64,000 nucleotides of DNA from Mactra quadrangularis (taxonomy: Eukaryota > Mollusca > Bivalvia > Venerida > Mactridae), in contig CM046307.1 in assembly GCA_025267735.1 (NCBI GenBank), forward strand, positions 7,384,258 through 7,448,257, read 5' to 3'. Shown piece by piece: positions 48,720 to 60,500 of this stretch. The first letter of the stretch is position 1. Every line of letters starts with the position of its first letter. The position numbers and the translations under genes are program-made. The notes beneath the pieces are model-generated. The model saw only the letters and a list, made by a program, of their open reading frames with translations. It did no database searches and had not been told where the DNA came from.

Positions 48720-50115
48720 AATATATAAATTACCTCCCTTTTTGAAAATTAACTTGTTTTACCTTCTGGATTGGAAATGGACTGTTCTGTAAAATAGACT
48801 CGTCCACTAGTATATAAATGCGTGTTGGCTTCATTTGGCAGCAGAAAGTTGGTGACTGCTCGTGGAGGTGGTTGGACTGAAAGATAGTCGCGGGTCTACT
48901 GTTTATTTGCCGATGCTTTTCGATCAAGGTGTGTTCTATCCACTGTACTGACAACAAAACATCATTGCGATTTGTATGTTGTCAAAGTGGAAGCACCTTC
49001 TTGCTCGTTGACGTTGGTGGCAGAACCGGATTTTCTGGTTATTTGCCGACGCTTGGCTGGCGGGGTATGAGCTATCTGCTGTACTGGCATTCGAACATCA
49101 TTGCGATTTGTAGTTTGTCTCTAAGGTAGAAGCGCTTTCCTGCACGTCAACGTTGGTGGCAGAACCTTCGGGGTAAAGCGTGATTATCCTGGGCTATCCC
49201 TTGCATCGTACCCGAGGTTATTTTAGTAGACAGACTGATTTTGTTCCAACGTTTGAGGTATTGTTTCTGCTCCGGGTCGTCCTTGTGATATAGGAGTGTT
49301 TGGACTGTTGGTTCCAAGCAGTAGTCTATGACCCGAGAGAGTGTTTCGAGGTTTTGGTTTTGGTTTAGTGTTTGCTCCGAGCTGTTCCTGAGACATTGGC
49401 TTGTCCGGACTCGGGATCTGTAGGTTTCAACATACGTTTTAGAACCCGAGGTTTTGTTCGGGGTTTTAGTTTTAGTTTTGGTTTTGCTTTAGTTCCGAGT
49501 TGTTCCTGAGACATTGGCTTGTCCGGACTCGGGGTCTGTCGGTTTTAACATACGTTTTATAACCCGAGGTTTTGTTCGGGGTTTTAGTTTTAGTTTTGGT
49601 CTTGCTTTAGTTCCGAGTTGTTCCTGAGACATTGGATTGTCCGGACTCGGGATCTGTTGGTTTCAACATACGTTTTAGAACCCGAGGTTGTGTTCGGAGT
49701 TTTAGTTTTGTTAAACGCTTTTGTCTCTGCTCCAGACTGTGTCTGGAACATTAAGTTTGTACATTGCTTTATTCTGTAGTTTTATTCTATCGTGTCTTTA
49801 ACTTTTGTTGTTTCTATTGGTTTTCATTCTGAGGTATTGTCTCAGGAGTGTGTTTTTGTTTTATGCTTTGTGCCTGTACATATTACTATACGCTTTTACT
49901 TTAATAGTTATTTTCTAATCATATAAGCAAATAGCTTGAGGAAAATCCAACTATATATATTCCACATTGTTGTTAACCCCGGGACACGAGTCAGTGTCCT
50001 GGGATTGTCTCGTCTCCGTTCCTGCAGCAGGCTCGGACACCTAGTCAGTCGGTGTTAAGACGGGCATCGACTTAAAACACGTACGCGAGCGCCGGCTTGA
50101 AGGTCGAGCGCCCAG
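48720..50115. repeat. GC-richer tandem-repeat block, possible LTR remnant
   Basis: A TATA-like TAGTATATAAATGCG lies near 48808. A unit of about 133 bp is duplicated (48900-49035, 49036-49170; shared ACGTTGGTGGCAGAACC), then a 118-bp unit occurs about three times (49330-49745; TTCCTGAGACATTGG at about 49384, 49502 and 49620). It ends ...GGACACGTTACAAAAC. No open frame or recognised gene. Confidence 0.6.
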
Positions 50116-50770
50116 CGGACACGTTACAAAACGATAAAAAATTGATAACTTCTTGGTACGAGGATGACTTATAAATACAGACAGACGATATATAGATCAA
50201 TGATGTCTGCACATAATGCATCCTAATGGAGCGGACGGACCCTAATTAAATCCAAACAAAAATATAGATCAATGAAGCAGACGCCTGGTTAAAGGGAAAC
50301 TACTGTTGAAAGAAGAACGGGGTTTAGCCTTTACCTCAACCGGAAGTTTACACTGGGAGACGAATTCTTTAGAATCTACAAATAAAGTTGGTAGAACTCA
50401 CACATTTGCTTGCACCAGGAGTATTTAAACGTATCAAATATGTAAGAAATGGGTTTTATCAATTCATAAAACATTTTGAAATGACCTAATCGCTTTTATA
50501 TTGTTAATATACTAATATTTACCGAATACTTCGGACTTCAGACTCAGTTGTCCTAAAATCTGTTGCTTGAAAACACATGATAAACTGCCGGTTATGATAA
50601 TCTTGATTATTGTGTTTTAACACTCGTTGAATAAAAACCAACACTAGCTTCAATGTATTTATTCAGATTCAGAAATTTAGAACTTGTTATCTGTCTTGCC
50701 ATTTTTTTCTCTCAATGTATAATGTGCTGCTACCAATGGCATGGTAGTTCTGGCTTCCAAAACTTAATTA

Positions 50771-51064
50771 TAAGCCGCTTTTTTAACATTTTGATTTTCA
50801 TTAGATGCGGCATTACATGTTCATTAACAGTATACACACGGGTTCACTGAAGACCTTAAGCTACTACCATTTTTATTCTACATGCCAGGTATGTAGGGTG
50901 TGAAGTAAAATTCTAACTAAGCCGCTTTTTTAACATTTTGATTTTTATTAGATGCGCGATTACCCGTTCATTAACAGCATTCACACAGGTTTACTGAAGA
51001 CCTTAAGCTACTACAATTTTTATTCTACATGCCAGGTATGTAGGATGTGAAGTAAAATTCTAAC
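50771..51064 (+). repeat. Tandem pair of 147-bp repeats
   Basis: GCCGCTTTTTTAACATTTTG recurs at 50774 and 50921, and the unit end TGAAGTAAAATTCTAAC occurs twice. A further single copy is inverted at 12826-12950. Confidence 0.85.
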
Positions 51065-51533
51065 AAAGTAATTAAATTGGCGCTAGTTAATACTTGCTAT
51101 TCCTCTTAACCCAGTACTTGCATAGCAGATTTATTCTGCTCTCCAAAAAAGTAAGAAAAAAAATTAAGAAAAATGGCACATGAATAGCGACACTGAAATG
51201 CAAAATATAACTAAATGGCAATAGGTGTTTGTGGTACTGGTCCATGCTAAACTTGGGTCCAATGACAATTTTGATGGAAGGGTTTTATCCTGTGTAATTA
51301 TTAGCACATAATTATGGAAAAAGATTTCGAGTGTCTTGTTCTGCAAAGCTTGACATTATTTTTAAAGTAGGTTGCCCAGTTGGACAATCAGCTATATGTT
51401 TTACTTGCCATAAGCAAATATTTTCTGACAGCATCATCTTTCAAGTTGCCCATACTCTCAAGTATAGGATGTTAGGGGCAATAGGACATCCTTTAATGTA
51501 GAGTTCTGACTCTGTTGGATTTTTATGTTTCAG

Positions 51534-51586
51534 GAATCGTCCACCAAGTAGTTCTGGAAGGGCTGCCCAAAGACCTATTGGGACAG
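51534..51586 (+). CDS. IFT74: IFT74 first recognised exon
   Basis: Acceptor TGTTTCAG, donor ACAG|GTAATT. Encodes [17 protein letters not shown]; its first base completes a codon from an unseen upstream exon. Confidence 0.85.
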
Positions 51587-54500
51587 GTAATTTTTTTTAT
51601 ACTATTATTTTTTACTGGAGTCAGAAAATGTATGTGCTGACTGCTGATATTGACTAGATATGGTCAAAATTATCTATCTAAAGTTTATTATAAACAATTA
51701 ATTAAAAATACTATTGACCTTTTTTTCATAATATCATATTAATTTTTTATGTTTGTATTAAGGCATGGTTTTCTACAAATTATAATGTTTAAAAAACAAA
51801 GTTTTTGTTGCCAAAAATTAATAATTTAGTTGTTCCCTGACTGATAGTATTAAATAAAATGTTTTGGGCCAATTAATATTACCTTATTTTTACAAATGTC
51901 TACTTACTTTTTTCTTTAGCTGCTGGCCGTCAACCAGGAACTGCTACAAGGCTAACAACAGCCATGGTAAGTGATGAATTATGTAAATTTAGTATACTAT
52001 GTCAATTTTCTTCAAAATATTAAAACACTGTTAAACATAAGTGCAAACAACAGCTGTTAGTAACTTAATTTCAGTTATATCCACTGAATTTATTTAATCC
52101 AACAATGCCATAAAAAATCAAGTGTTTGATTCTCATCTGAATTTTAAAAAAAGGCGAGTGCACATGTTTGATTTTTATTATGAATGTAGAACCTAATGAA
52201 GACTTGTATTAAACCACTGTGTTAGAAAAAGATATCTTTGCAGATTCATAATCCTCAAGTATATTTTAGCTTCAAGATAAAAATGAAAAGACAATGGACT
52301 GCAGGAGGATGAGAGTAATAAATTTAGTCCAAGTTCTTTCCTCAGAATGTCCTGCTACACAGTATATTTCCATCTTTATATAAACTTTCCTTTTTTTTGA
52401 CTAAGCTCTTTCTAAATGTAGTAGAGATATAATATGGCACTAGTTCTGAACTTTTCCCTTGTCTTCAAGCTAGCTTTTATTATGACATGGTAGTGTCTAC
52501 TCACTGCTCGGGAGGTGTTTTCGGTTTGATTGTCAGTTTGGGCCTAGGATATTTATCAGGTTTCATAGTTGTTTCTATATGATGTTTTTATAATATTTAA
52601 GAATCCAGGCACAGCTAGACCTGGAACCAGAGGTGGTCCTGCAGCTGCTGGGGGAGGTAAGAGTCTTTTCTCTACATGTACTGTAGTAAAGTCATCAGTG
52701 AAAATTGAATGTAATAAAAACGAACAATTTTTAATTTTAGATTGTTTCCAAAATTAAACTCTAAGTTGTAAACTAACTCTCGCAACTTGCAATAATCACT
52801 CTTGAGTCAGCTTCTTGATAATGCAGTACTACTGCTAAGCAATTAGGATAAAATTGCTCTAAGAAATAACAGGTTGGGATTTGGAAGAGATTTTAACTAA
52901 CACAAAAGCTATCTATACAAAGATAGACAATCAAGTATCAAGTATCAAAAATTCTCAGCCGCAGTCACCGGTGTTTAATATTACTATTCACTCAGCTAGA
53001 TTAAGTATAATATTGATCAATAAAGCATTCTCCACTTTCAGCTTTGGATTCTAGAATCAATGTTGTTGATAGACCTATGACACAGCAAGGTCTTGGTGGC
53101 ATGAAAACAGCTGCTAAAGGTAAGCTATGTTCATTTGTTTGTATCAAATTTTACATCAGTTTGAAGTAATTTGGAGTAAAGTCAAGTAAATTTTATTTAT
53201 AAGTTGACTTTTGGGGTTGTGATTTATGGTTGGAAATTTGAACAGTTGAAAGGCATTTTGTTTTGTTTGCTCTGTTACCTAGGTTTGAAATTTGATATAA
53301 TCTTAAAACAATGAGTAATTCTTAACTTCGTTGAATTAAGTCAATCTCTTTTACCAGTAAGTCAAATACACTGATGACATATATTGTGTATTTTCTATAC
53401 TATTTTCTATTTTAGGACAGAGACAAGTTCATGACAGAACTTACTATCTTGGATTAGTCAGGTAAGCCATGGTTTGGTAAATATTTGGTGTTCAATTGTT
53501 CATATGTCAAACCATAAAAATGTTGGCCCTGTGGTAGGATGCATATTCGGGGATAAAAAGTCCCAGATTTGAATCTCATTAGAAAAACTGCTATATTTCT
53601 TGAGAAAAGAATGTATCATTGATTGTTTTCTTTACCTGTTTTGATGATATTTTTCAGCTGCATTATAAACTATGTAAAAGACTGTCCAGGGTATTAGATA
53701 TCTTATGATGTAAAATGACACTAAGTGACATCAGCCAACTCTTTGGATAACATGTAAAGCAGCGTTAGACTTTTTGTCTGTGTGTTCTAACATACTTTTA
53801 ATCATGGAAATGTTTTCTGACATACTTTTAATGATGGGAACTTGACTATTATCAGTTTTGCTTCACTCAGTCTTAAGTCTTTTTTATAATGATTTTAAAA
53901 TCTATGGATCAAGAGTTAGGTCAATCTCTTTTAAAAAATTCTTATACAGCTTAACCTGAAAGCTTCAAATACTTTTGGGACCAAACAAAAACAGCAGATT
54001 ACCAGGTTATTCAGTTTTAAAAAAGGACTAAGAAAATTGTTGAGATTTCAGAGGATTTGTGATTTTTCAGGTGTCAGATATTTATGGTTACACTGTATGT
54101 AACAATATTAAAGGTACTCGTTCACAGATTTCATCTTAAATACCAACTTTTTCTAAACTATCAAAATTGTATGGAAATATTTTTTGAAGCAGGAAAGTAG
54201 TGTTCTGAAAATGACAATTTTACTGCAAATTGACATACAACTACAAATGATGGTGTTTCATGTAGTAAATATCTACCCTGTATGTAACGGTATAGACAGT
54301 TATAGTGCATTTTTATACCCCCGCTTCGAAGAAGAGGGGGGTATACTTTTTACCCTTGTCCGTGCGTGCGTCCGTCCGTCCGTTACAAAATTTCCGTCGC
54401 AGTTTTCTCAGCAACTATAACATGCAGCAGCCTAATACTTTGCATATTGCTTCATCCCATAGTCCCATGTGGTGTAAAGCGATTTCATGCTCCTTGCTCA

Positions 54501-57500
54501 TCTACTTCCTGTTTGTCGCATATTTTTAGATTTTTGCAGGGGTTTCACTAGTGAGCATTAGCTCACAGATTTACTTGTTGTGACTTTTATATGACATTGT
54601 ATATTTCTTGCAACATATAGGTCAGTTTATCTTAAAATAATAAGAATATTTCTTTGGCACAATAACAGACACTGAATGTTATTTTGAAATTATAGGAAAA
54701 GTATACCAAATCTATGAACTAGTACCTTTAATAATATAAAATGTATATTTTCAGGAGCAAAATTAATGAGCTTCATACTGAGACTGCTCGTTTAAATAAA
54801 GAAATAGAAAATGTTAGTGAAGAAAACTCTAGTTATCTAACTTATGAAAAACGGTTAGTATAGATTCTATAGCCCAACAATAATAACCTGAGCTTGGCCT
54901 TTCTTAATGCATAAGTGTATTTACTCAGAACTCGCCATCTATTTTTATTTTGTCAGTATTTCGCGAATCATCCTAATTTTTCGCTGAATCACAATTAAGT
55001 TTTTATGTAAACTTTTTGAAGCTCTAAATTATGTTTTTTTCAAACAGATTTCTTTGTAAATATGATAAAATATTTGACAATGTCATGTGTTGAAGAACAT
55101 TAAGCTATGACATTTTATATAGATAGGATTTAAGTAAAGTTTGAGTGTAAATCTTTGATTTGAACACTAAGTCTATTTTATACCTTAACATGAATTTTTA
55201 TCATTGGGACATCGCATGATATCCTGTTTGTTGTTAAGGACACCATTCTACTCGTTCTTTTAAGATGTTCAAATGTTTTGAGAGATGGGTCACATAACAA
55301 TTAGTGAATTACACATTTGAGTCTGTTGACCATTTAACTTGTTCTTCCCTTTCTCTGACTAGTTAGACAATCGGTAATTTAAGTTAAAGCTGTATTTGTT
55401 ATGTTTTGTATTGAATCACCCTGGCATATATATTGATGCAATGTTATGTATTTCAGAGCTGAGACCTTAGCCAGTGAAATAAAAGATTTACAAGGTGAAC
55501 TTGGAGATTATAACACTGTAAGTTTATACATAAATATACACTGCCTTCCAAAAGCCCTTCAAAAATGTCCTGTTAGAATATACAGTGCTCTACAAAAATC
55601 CTTGTACAAAATCTGGATTTTAGAATTAAATATTTCACATCACATTTCCTCATAAAAAACAGAAACAAGGAGCCATCTCGGCGAATTCCATAATTACCAT
55701 TAATAGATTTATTAACATGACTGTACATTGTACTACAAATGATATTAGACCAATGAATCCACTTCTAAGATCACCATGCTTATAAGAACACTTTTTGAAA
55801 GACCAGTTGGTTGTCTTAATAGAGGGGTTCCAGTGTGTTACACTGTGTTTACCACTTTCATTTTTGTTAACATTTTTATTGTTTGCTTACTTTTAGCTTG
55901 TTGATAAATTGACGACAGATGAAGATATACAAGATGTTGAATTTGATCTTAATGATGTAAGTACGCACATTACTAGTGAAGAAACTCACATTATATTATA
56001 TGTTTGGTTAGGCAGCTGAAGACTCTAGCCAACTGCTTCTTACTCCAGCATCTTAGAATTCACTGGAGGTATTTTCAAGACAAGTTCTTGGGTAAAAGTT
56101 TTCAGGACTGATCCTGAAGTTCTGGGTTCTGGGAGCCTGAAAATGGATTCTTTTCCTATGTAAGTGCTGCTGAAATCATGAAATTGAAATTTCAGGATTT
56201 TGAAAATTTTCCACCTCCTGTCGAGTATGTAACGTTCTTGGATTGTTTCAGGGAAAGTATCTGAGATAGGCTAGAGTGTTAACGCCCACAGTCATTATAT
56301 TCGATATTTTGAAAATTCAAATCAGAGGAATAAGACTGCTCCCACTTCCCCAGTTTTATATTTCCATAAGTCTATATTAGTATAATTGGGAAGTGTAGTG
56401 CAGATATATATTAGAGATTTGTTCTTCTGCTTGTTTTATATAATGAATTATGTAATGACAACAGAAAAATCTGAAAGGAAGAAATTTCCTAACATGCAAG
56501 CTACAACTTTGTATTACAACTAGTGATGTACCGATGATCGGAAAACATCGATTAGCGGCGTTTTGAAGCTCCCGATTATGATGATCGATTAAATTTAGTC
56601 AAAATCAATCATCGGCTTGAAATTGTCCCGGTGCCATCCGGTACCGAATACGGCTTTTATACAGGGCTTGGCCGCGAGGGCGATTCGGGCGATAATGTTG
56701 CCTTGTGTGTTACCATTTCGCCCTATCAAAGCATCAAGAAGAAGTCCACTTCGCTGAGTATTTCCGATTTCGGCGATTGAATAATAACGTGTGGACGTCA
56801 ATTACTGATTACGCTTCGCCTAGTTTACACACACAGCAAATCAGAGCGTCGTTTCTCAACATCGAAAGTCGATTAGCCAATCAGGATCGACAGTACGTAA
56901 TGATCTAGTAGGCTCCAGAAGAACGTTGCCTTGGGCAGTTTTACGACCGTGACTAGCAAATTATGTTTATGACACGTCGACGAGGATTAAATAACACCTT
57001 TGACCATCTAATTGTACCCCTAACTTAAACAATACAATGTGCAGTCGGCCATGCGAAAGGGTAAAGGCTTGCGGAAGAGAGTTTTTCACATGTCCCCAAA
57101 ACAATGTTAGCATACCATTTTCCCCTCGTAAAATCATTGGCCGCTTATTTTATCAAAAGAAAAAAAAGTTTAATTTTGAGTTTAGTAAAAAAACCGACAC
57201 ATATAAAATGAACCTTTGTTCGAAAATACGTACGTTCGATGGTGAGTAAAAATGACAAAAACTGTTACTAAAAATAGATTCGTTACGCCATGGACACTAT
57301 CCACGCGCTCGCTATTTGTGATAATGGTAACCAGTTCACACATTAATCGATACGCTTATCAGTTAATTATCAAAGCAATGAAATTTTAGTTTACAAACAA
57401 TTCCATTTGTCACACATTGGGGACAAAATGGATAAAGTTAATTCCCGTTTACAGTCTGTTCTTTCACTATTAGTCGAATATTACGATTGTACACTCTATA

Positions 57501-60500
57501 ATGATATATTGTGGCTATTAAATGCAGAAATTAAAACCCCGTTTAATTCATAATGATTTCTTAATAACATAATTGATAAGATCATATATTTGACCTGAAA
57601 AAATGCAATGGACTCGTGAAACATTCGTCCTCGATAACTTTCGTACCCGGGGCCGATCGTTATATTTCTTGAGTGAAAAAAAAATCAAATTTAAGCAAAG
57701 TTTAATATGTACAGAAATAAAAATTAAATTCATCATATGACCACTAATATTCTTGAATTGATACTTCACTGTAGCAGTGAAGACTGATACACTGTAATAC
57801 TTATTAGGTAAAATTACATTTTAATCTTTGAAATGATTTCAATACAATTATTAGCTAATAAAGACACAAAGTCACTGAAAGATGCTTTCATTTGTATAGT
57901 ACAAAAAATATTAAACTGAATTCAAGATACAACTAATAACAAGTGACATAATTTTATTACTTTGACCAGCAAAATCTATAGCATTCTTGTTCCCAGCGTC
58001 TAGTAGGAATGAGGATTATCAATACAATGCTAGTATTGAGAATCCTACTAGACTCTGGGAACGAGAATGATCTAAAGTGATCACTAGATTATAATTCAAT
58101 GAAATTTGGTGTACGATCACCCCGGTACGAAAAAGAAATCAGAAGACCGGCCAGTATTATCATAAGTCTTACAACCAATTTTGGTCTTAAATCCTTCTAT
58201 AACGAATAGCTAAATTGTCGTAAATTGTTTGATAATACGCTATCCTGGTCTAGTGAACTACATGAACTCAATCTGCTATACCATGTGGTCTTCTGTATCG
58301 TAAGCATTTCCAAACCAAACTGCATAGGTAACTTTGAAAAATAAATTGCATTAATTATCTAAATTCAGCATTCTATACTTGTTAGAACCCCCAGTTTTAT
58401 TATTACTATCAGTATCAGAGCATGGTTAATAGTTCATATGAACATGTATCACACTATTCATTAACTTTTATGTTACTAAGCCAATAGTAGAAAGCTGGGG
58501 TTGTTAATAACCAAATGATGCATGTATAGAAAGCAAATACAAACAACAAAAACAGCTATTTTTATTTCCTGGTCTATAATACATCGATTATGTAAGGATT
58601 CAAAGCAAAATATGAATGCAAAAGCAAATTTATCGTGAACCGATTATAATCGGAAGAATCGCATCGACAGCAGTAACCGATTTCAACCGATGATCGATTA
58701 TAATATCCAACCGATATCCCATCACTAATTACAACTATATTGTAGTTTTTAAGTGGCACTTTTTGTTTTCAAATGAATAAATTACGTATTTTTTTAATGT
58801 TCACTATCATATGTCAGCTTCAAATTCTGTTCTATGATGTACTTTTTTTTGTTAATAATGAAAATCTGTGAACTTTTTTCCTTGTGTTTACAGTTAAGAG
58901 CAGCAAATGAAAGAGAAGCGAAGAAAATTGAAGATTTATTTGAAATTAAGAAACAGTAAGTATAAATTATCAGCATGTAACTTTAAGTTCTCTGATATTT
59001 TGATTGGAATCCTCATAGATTATTGATGTTAGGGGAGAGAAAAAAGACTGTTTACGAATTTATTCACTTTTATACTTAGAAATTATTGTACTATTTCATT
59101 CAGTCCAATTAGGGACTTTTGTCAGTTATCTTTTCCTGATAAAATCTGAAGCAATCCAATGGGTAAGTAGGTCCTTACAGTTGGAATCCTTGGGTTTTAT
59201 CATTGAATTTCTTTGTGAGGATAAAAAAATATTTTTTAAAATATCTTTCTTGTTAATGATGATATAGACAGAAGTGATGAAATTTAGTTAGTTCTTTACC
59301 CTAAAAATCCTTAGCTTGAATTTCAAACAAATTAAATGATTTACAAAAAAGTTATTTAAGATTAATTTTGGCAAATTGACATTAAAAAAAGGTGTAAAAT
59401 CAGAGTAATCCAACTAATAGGACCTACCTATTTGAAGAGTATACAAGGGGAAATAACTGACTAAAGTCCCTTATTATGTTGAACATTGTTTTCTTTCAGA
59501 AAAGAAGACCAGATAAAGCAAATAGATCAAGAATTGGATCAGGAGAAGAGAATGGCTGATAACCTAGTTAATGATATGGTAAAGTTTTATGTAATACTTA
59601 GTTTGACTATTAGAAGAATAGAATCAGTTTTATATATTTATATGTTGTGGTCCTTCATTGACTATTGTGATTGTATCTGTGTAGACAATGATAGAAGTCT
59701 CATTTTAATCAGTTTCTAAGTAGTAAGTACTCTACTGCTAGTACTTGTGATTCTTCATTAACTATTGTGATGTATTAAAACCCGGACCTTGCTGTTAGGG
59801 CCTTTCATGACATGCTTTGAATTAGAGGTGTTAGAACTGTAGTTTGTCATTACTGACAGGTCAACCCTCTTATTGTTGTTTTATTTTGGACATATAATGG
59901 TAGCCTGTCATGATGATAGTTGTTAAAATGCATCCTCCATTGATGATTCTTGGGACAGACAGTAATCCATATGATTAAATTGCATATCCTGATATATATT
60001 ATATTAAATTAATTTACAGATCCAATCAGCCAGTCACTTTCACATGGCGGTGAGTGAACCCAGCATTGCTGCAGCTTGACCAATATCTATGTATTGAATT
60101 TATTGAAAAATTGCTTTTATTTTGTCCTTTCATATTCTAGAGTACTTATTGTCAAAGCTTGTTTGAACCAAGTATTTTACTCTTTGAATAACATTATCTA
60201 AAAACCATTTTGTTTACACAGGATCCAGATATGAGACAGAAATATTATAGAGTCAAAGATATGAATGAACATATGTTAAGACAATTAGAGGCTGGGCAAC
60301 AAGAATTAGATGTTCTTAATTCTAAAATGGAAGGTTTACAAGAGGTACTGTTTACTTACTTCTTCTGTAGATTAGATGGTCTAGTAAGAGTTATTGGTTA
60401 CAAATGTTGAGTGAAATAGAGTTTGTGTCGGTTGAGTTATTGTAATAATAACTTTAACATGGACTGACAAAACTGAATGCTTAGATAAGGGCCGGTACTA

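Larger units (their letters stand above)
43093..51533. other. Intergenic region between divergent CENP-C and IFT74
   Basis: No exon of either gene was found, although both probably have one here (5'UTR of CENP-C, start of IFT74). Contents: LINE fragment, SINE, TRIM-like element, two palindromic MITEs, an X-box, a tandem-repeat block and a 147-bp tandem duplication. Stretches 45610-46760 and 47260-47990 show nothing clear. Confidence 0.65.
55957..58893 (+). other. IFT74 intron carrying a hAT element
   Basis: A 2.9-kb intron, three quarters of it the hAT element at 56521-58727. The rest is AT-rich and shows no exon. Confidence 0.8.

Noticed and set aside
56595..57249. Short open frames inside the hAT element as a transposase gene
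   Set aside because: The frames are at most about 70 codons, lie in different frames and strands, and show no hAT dimerisation or catalytic motif that I can recognise.
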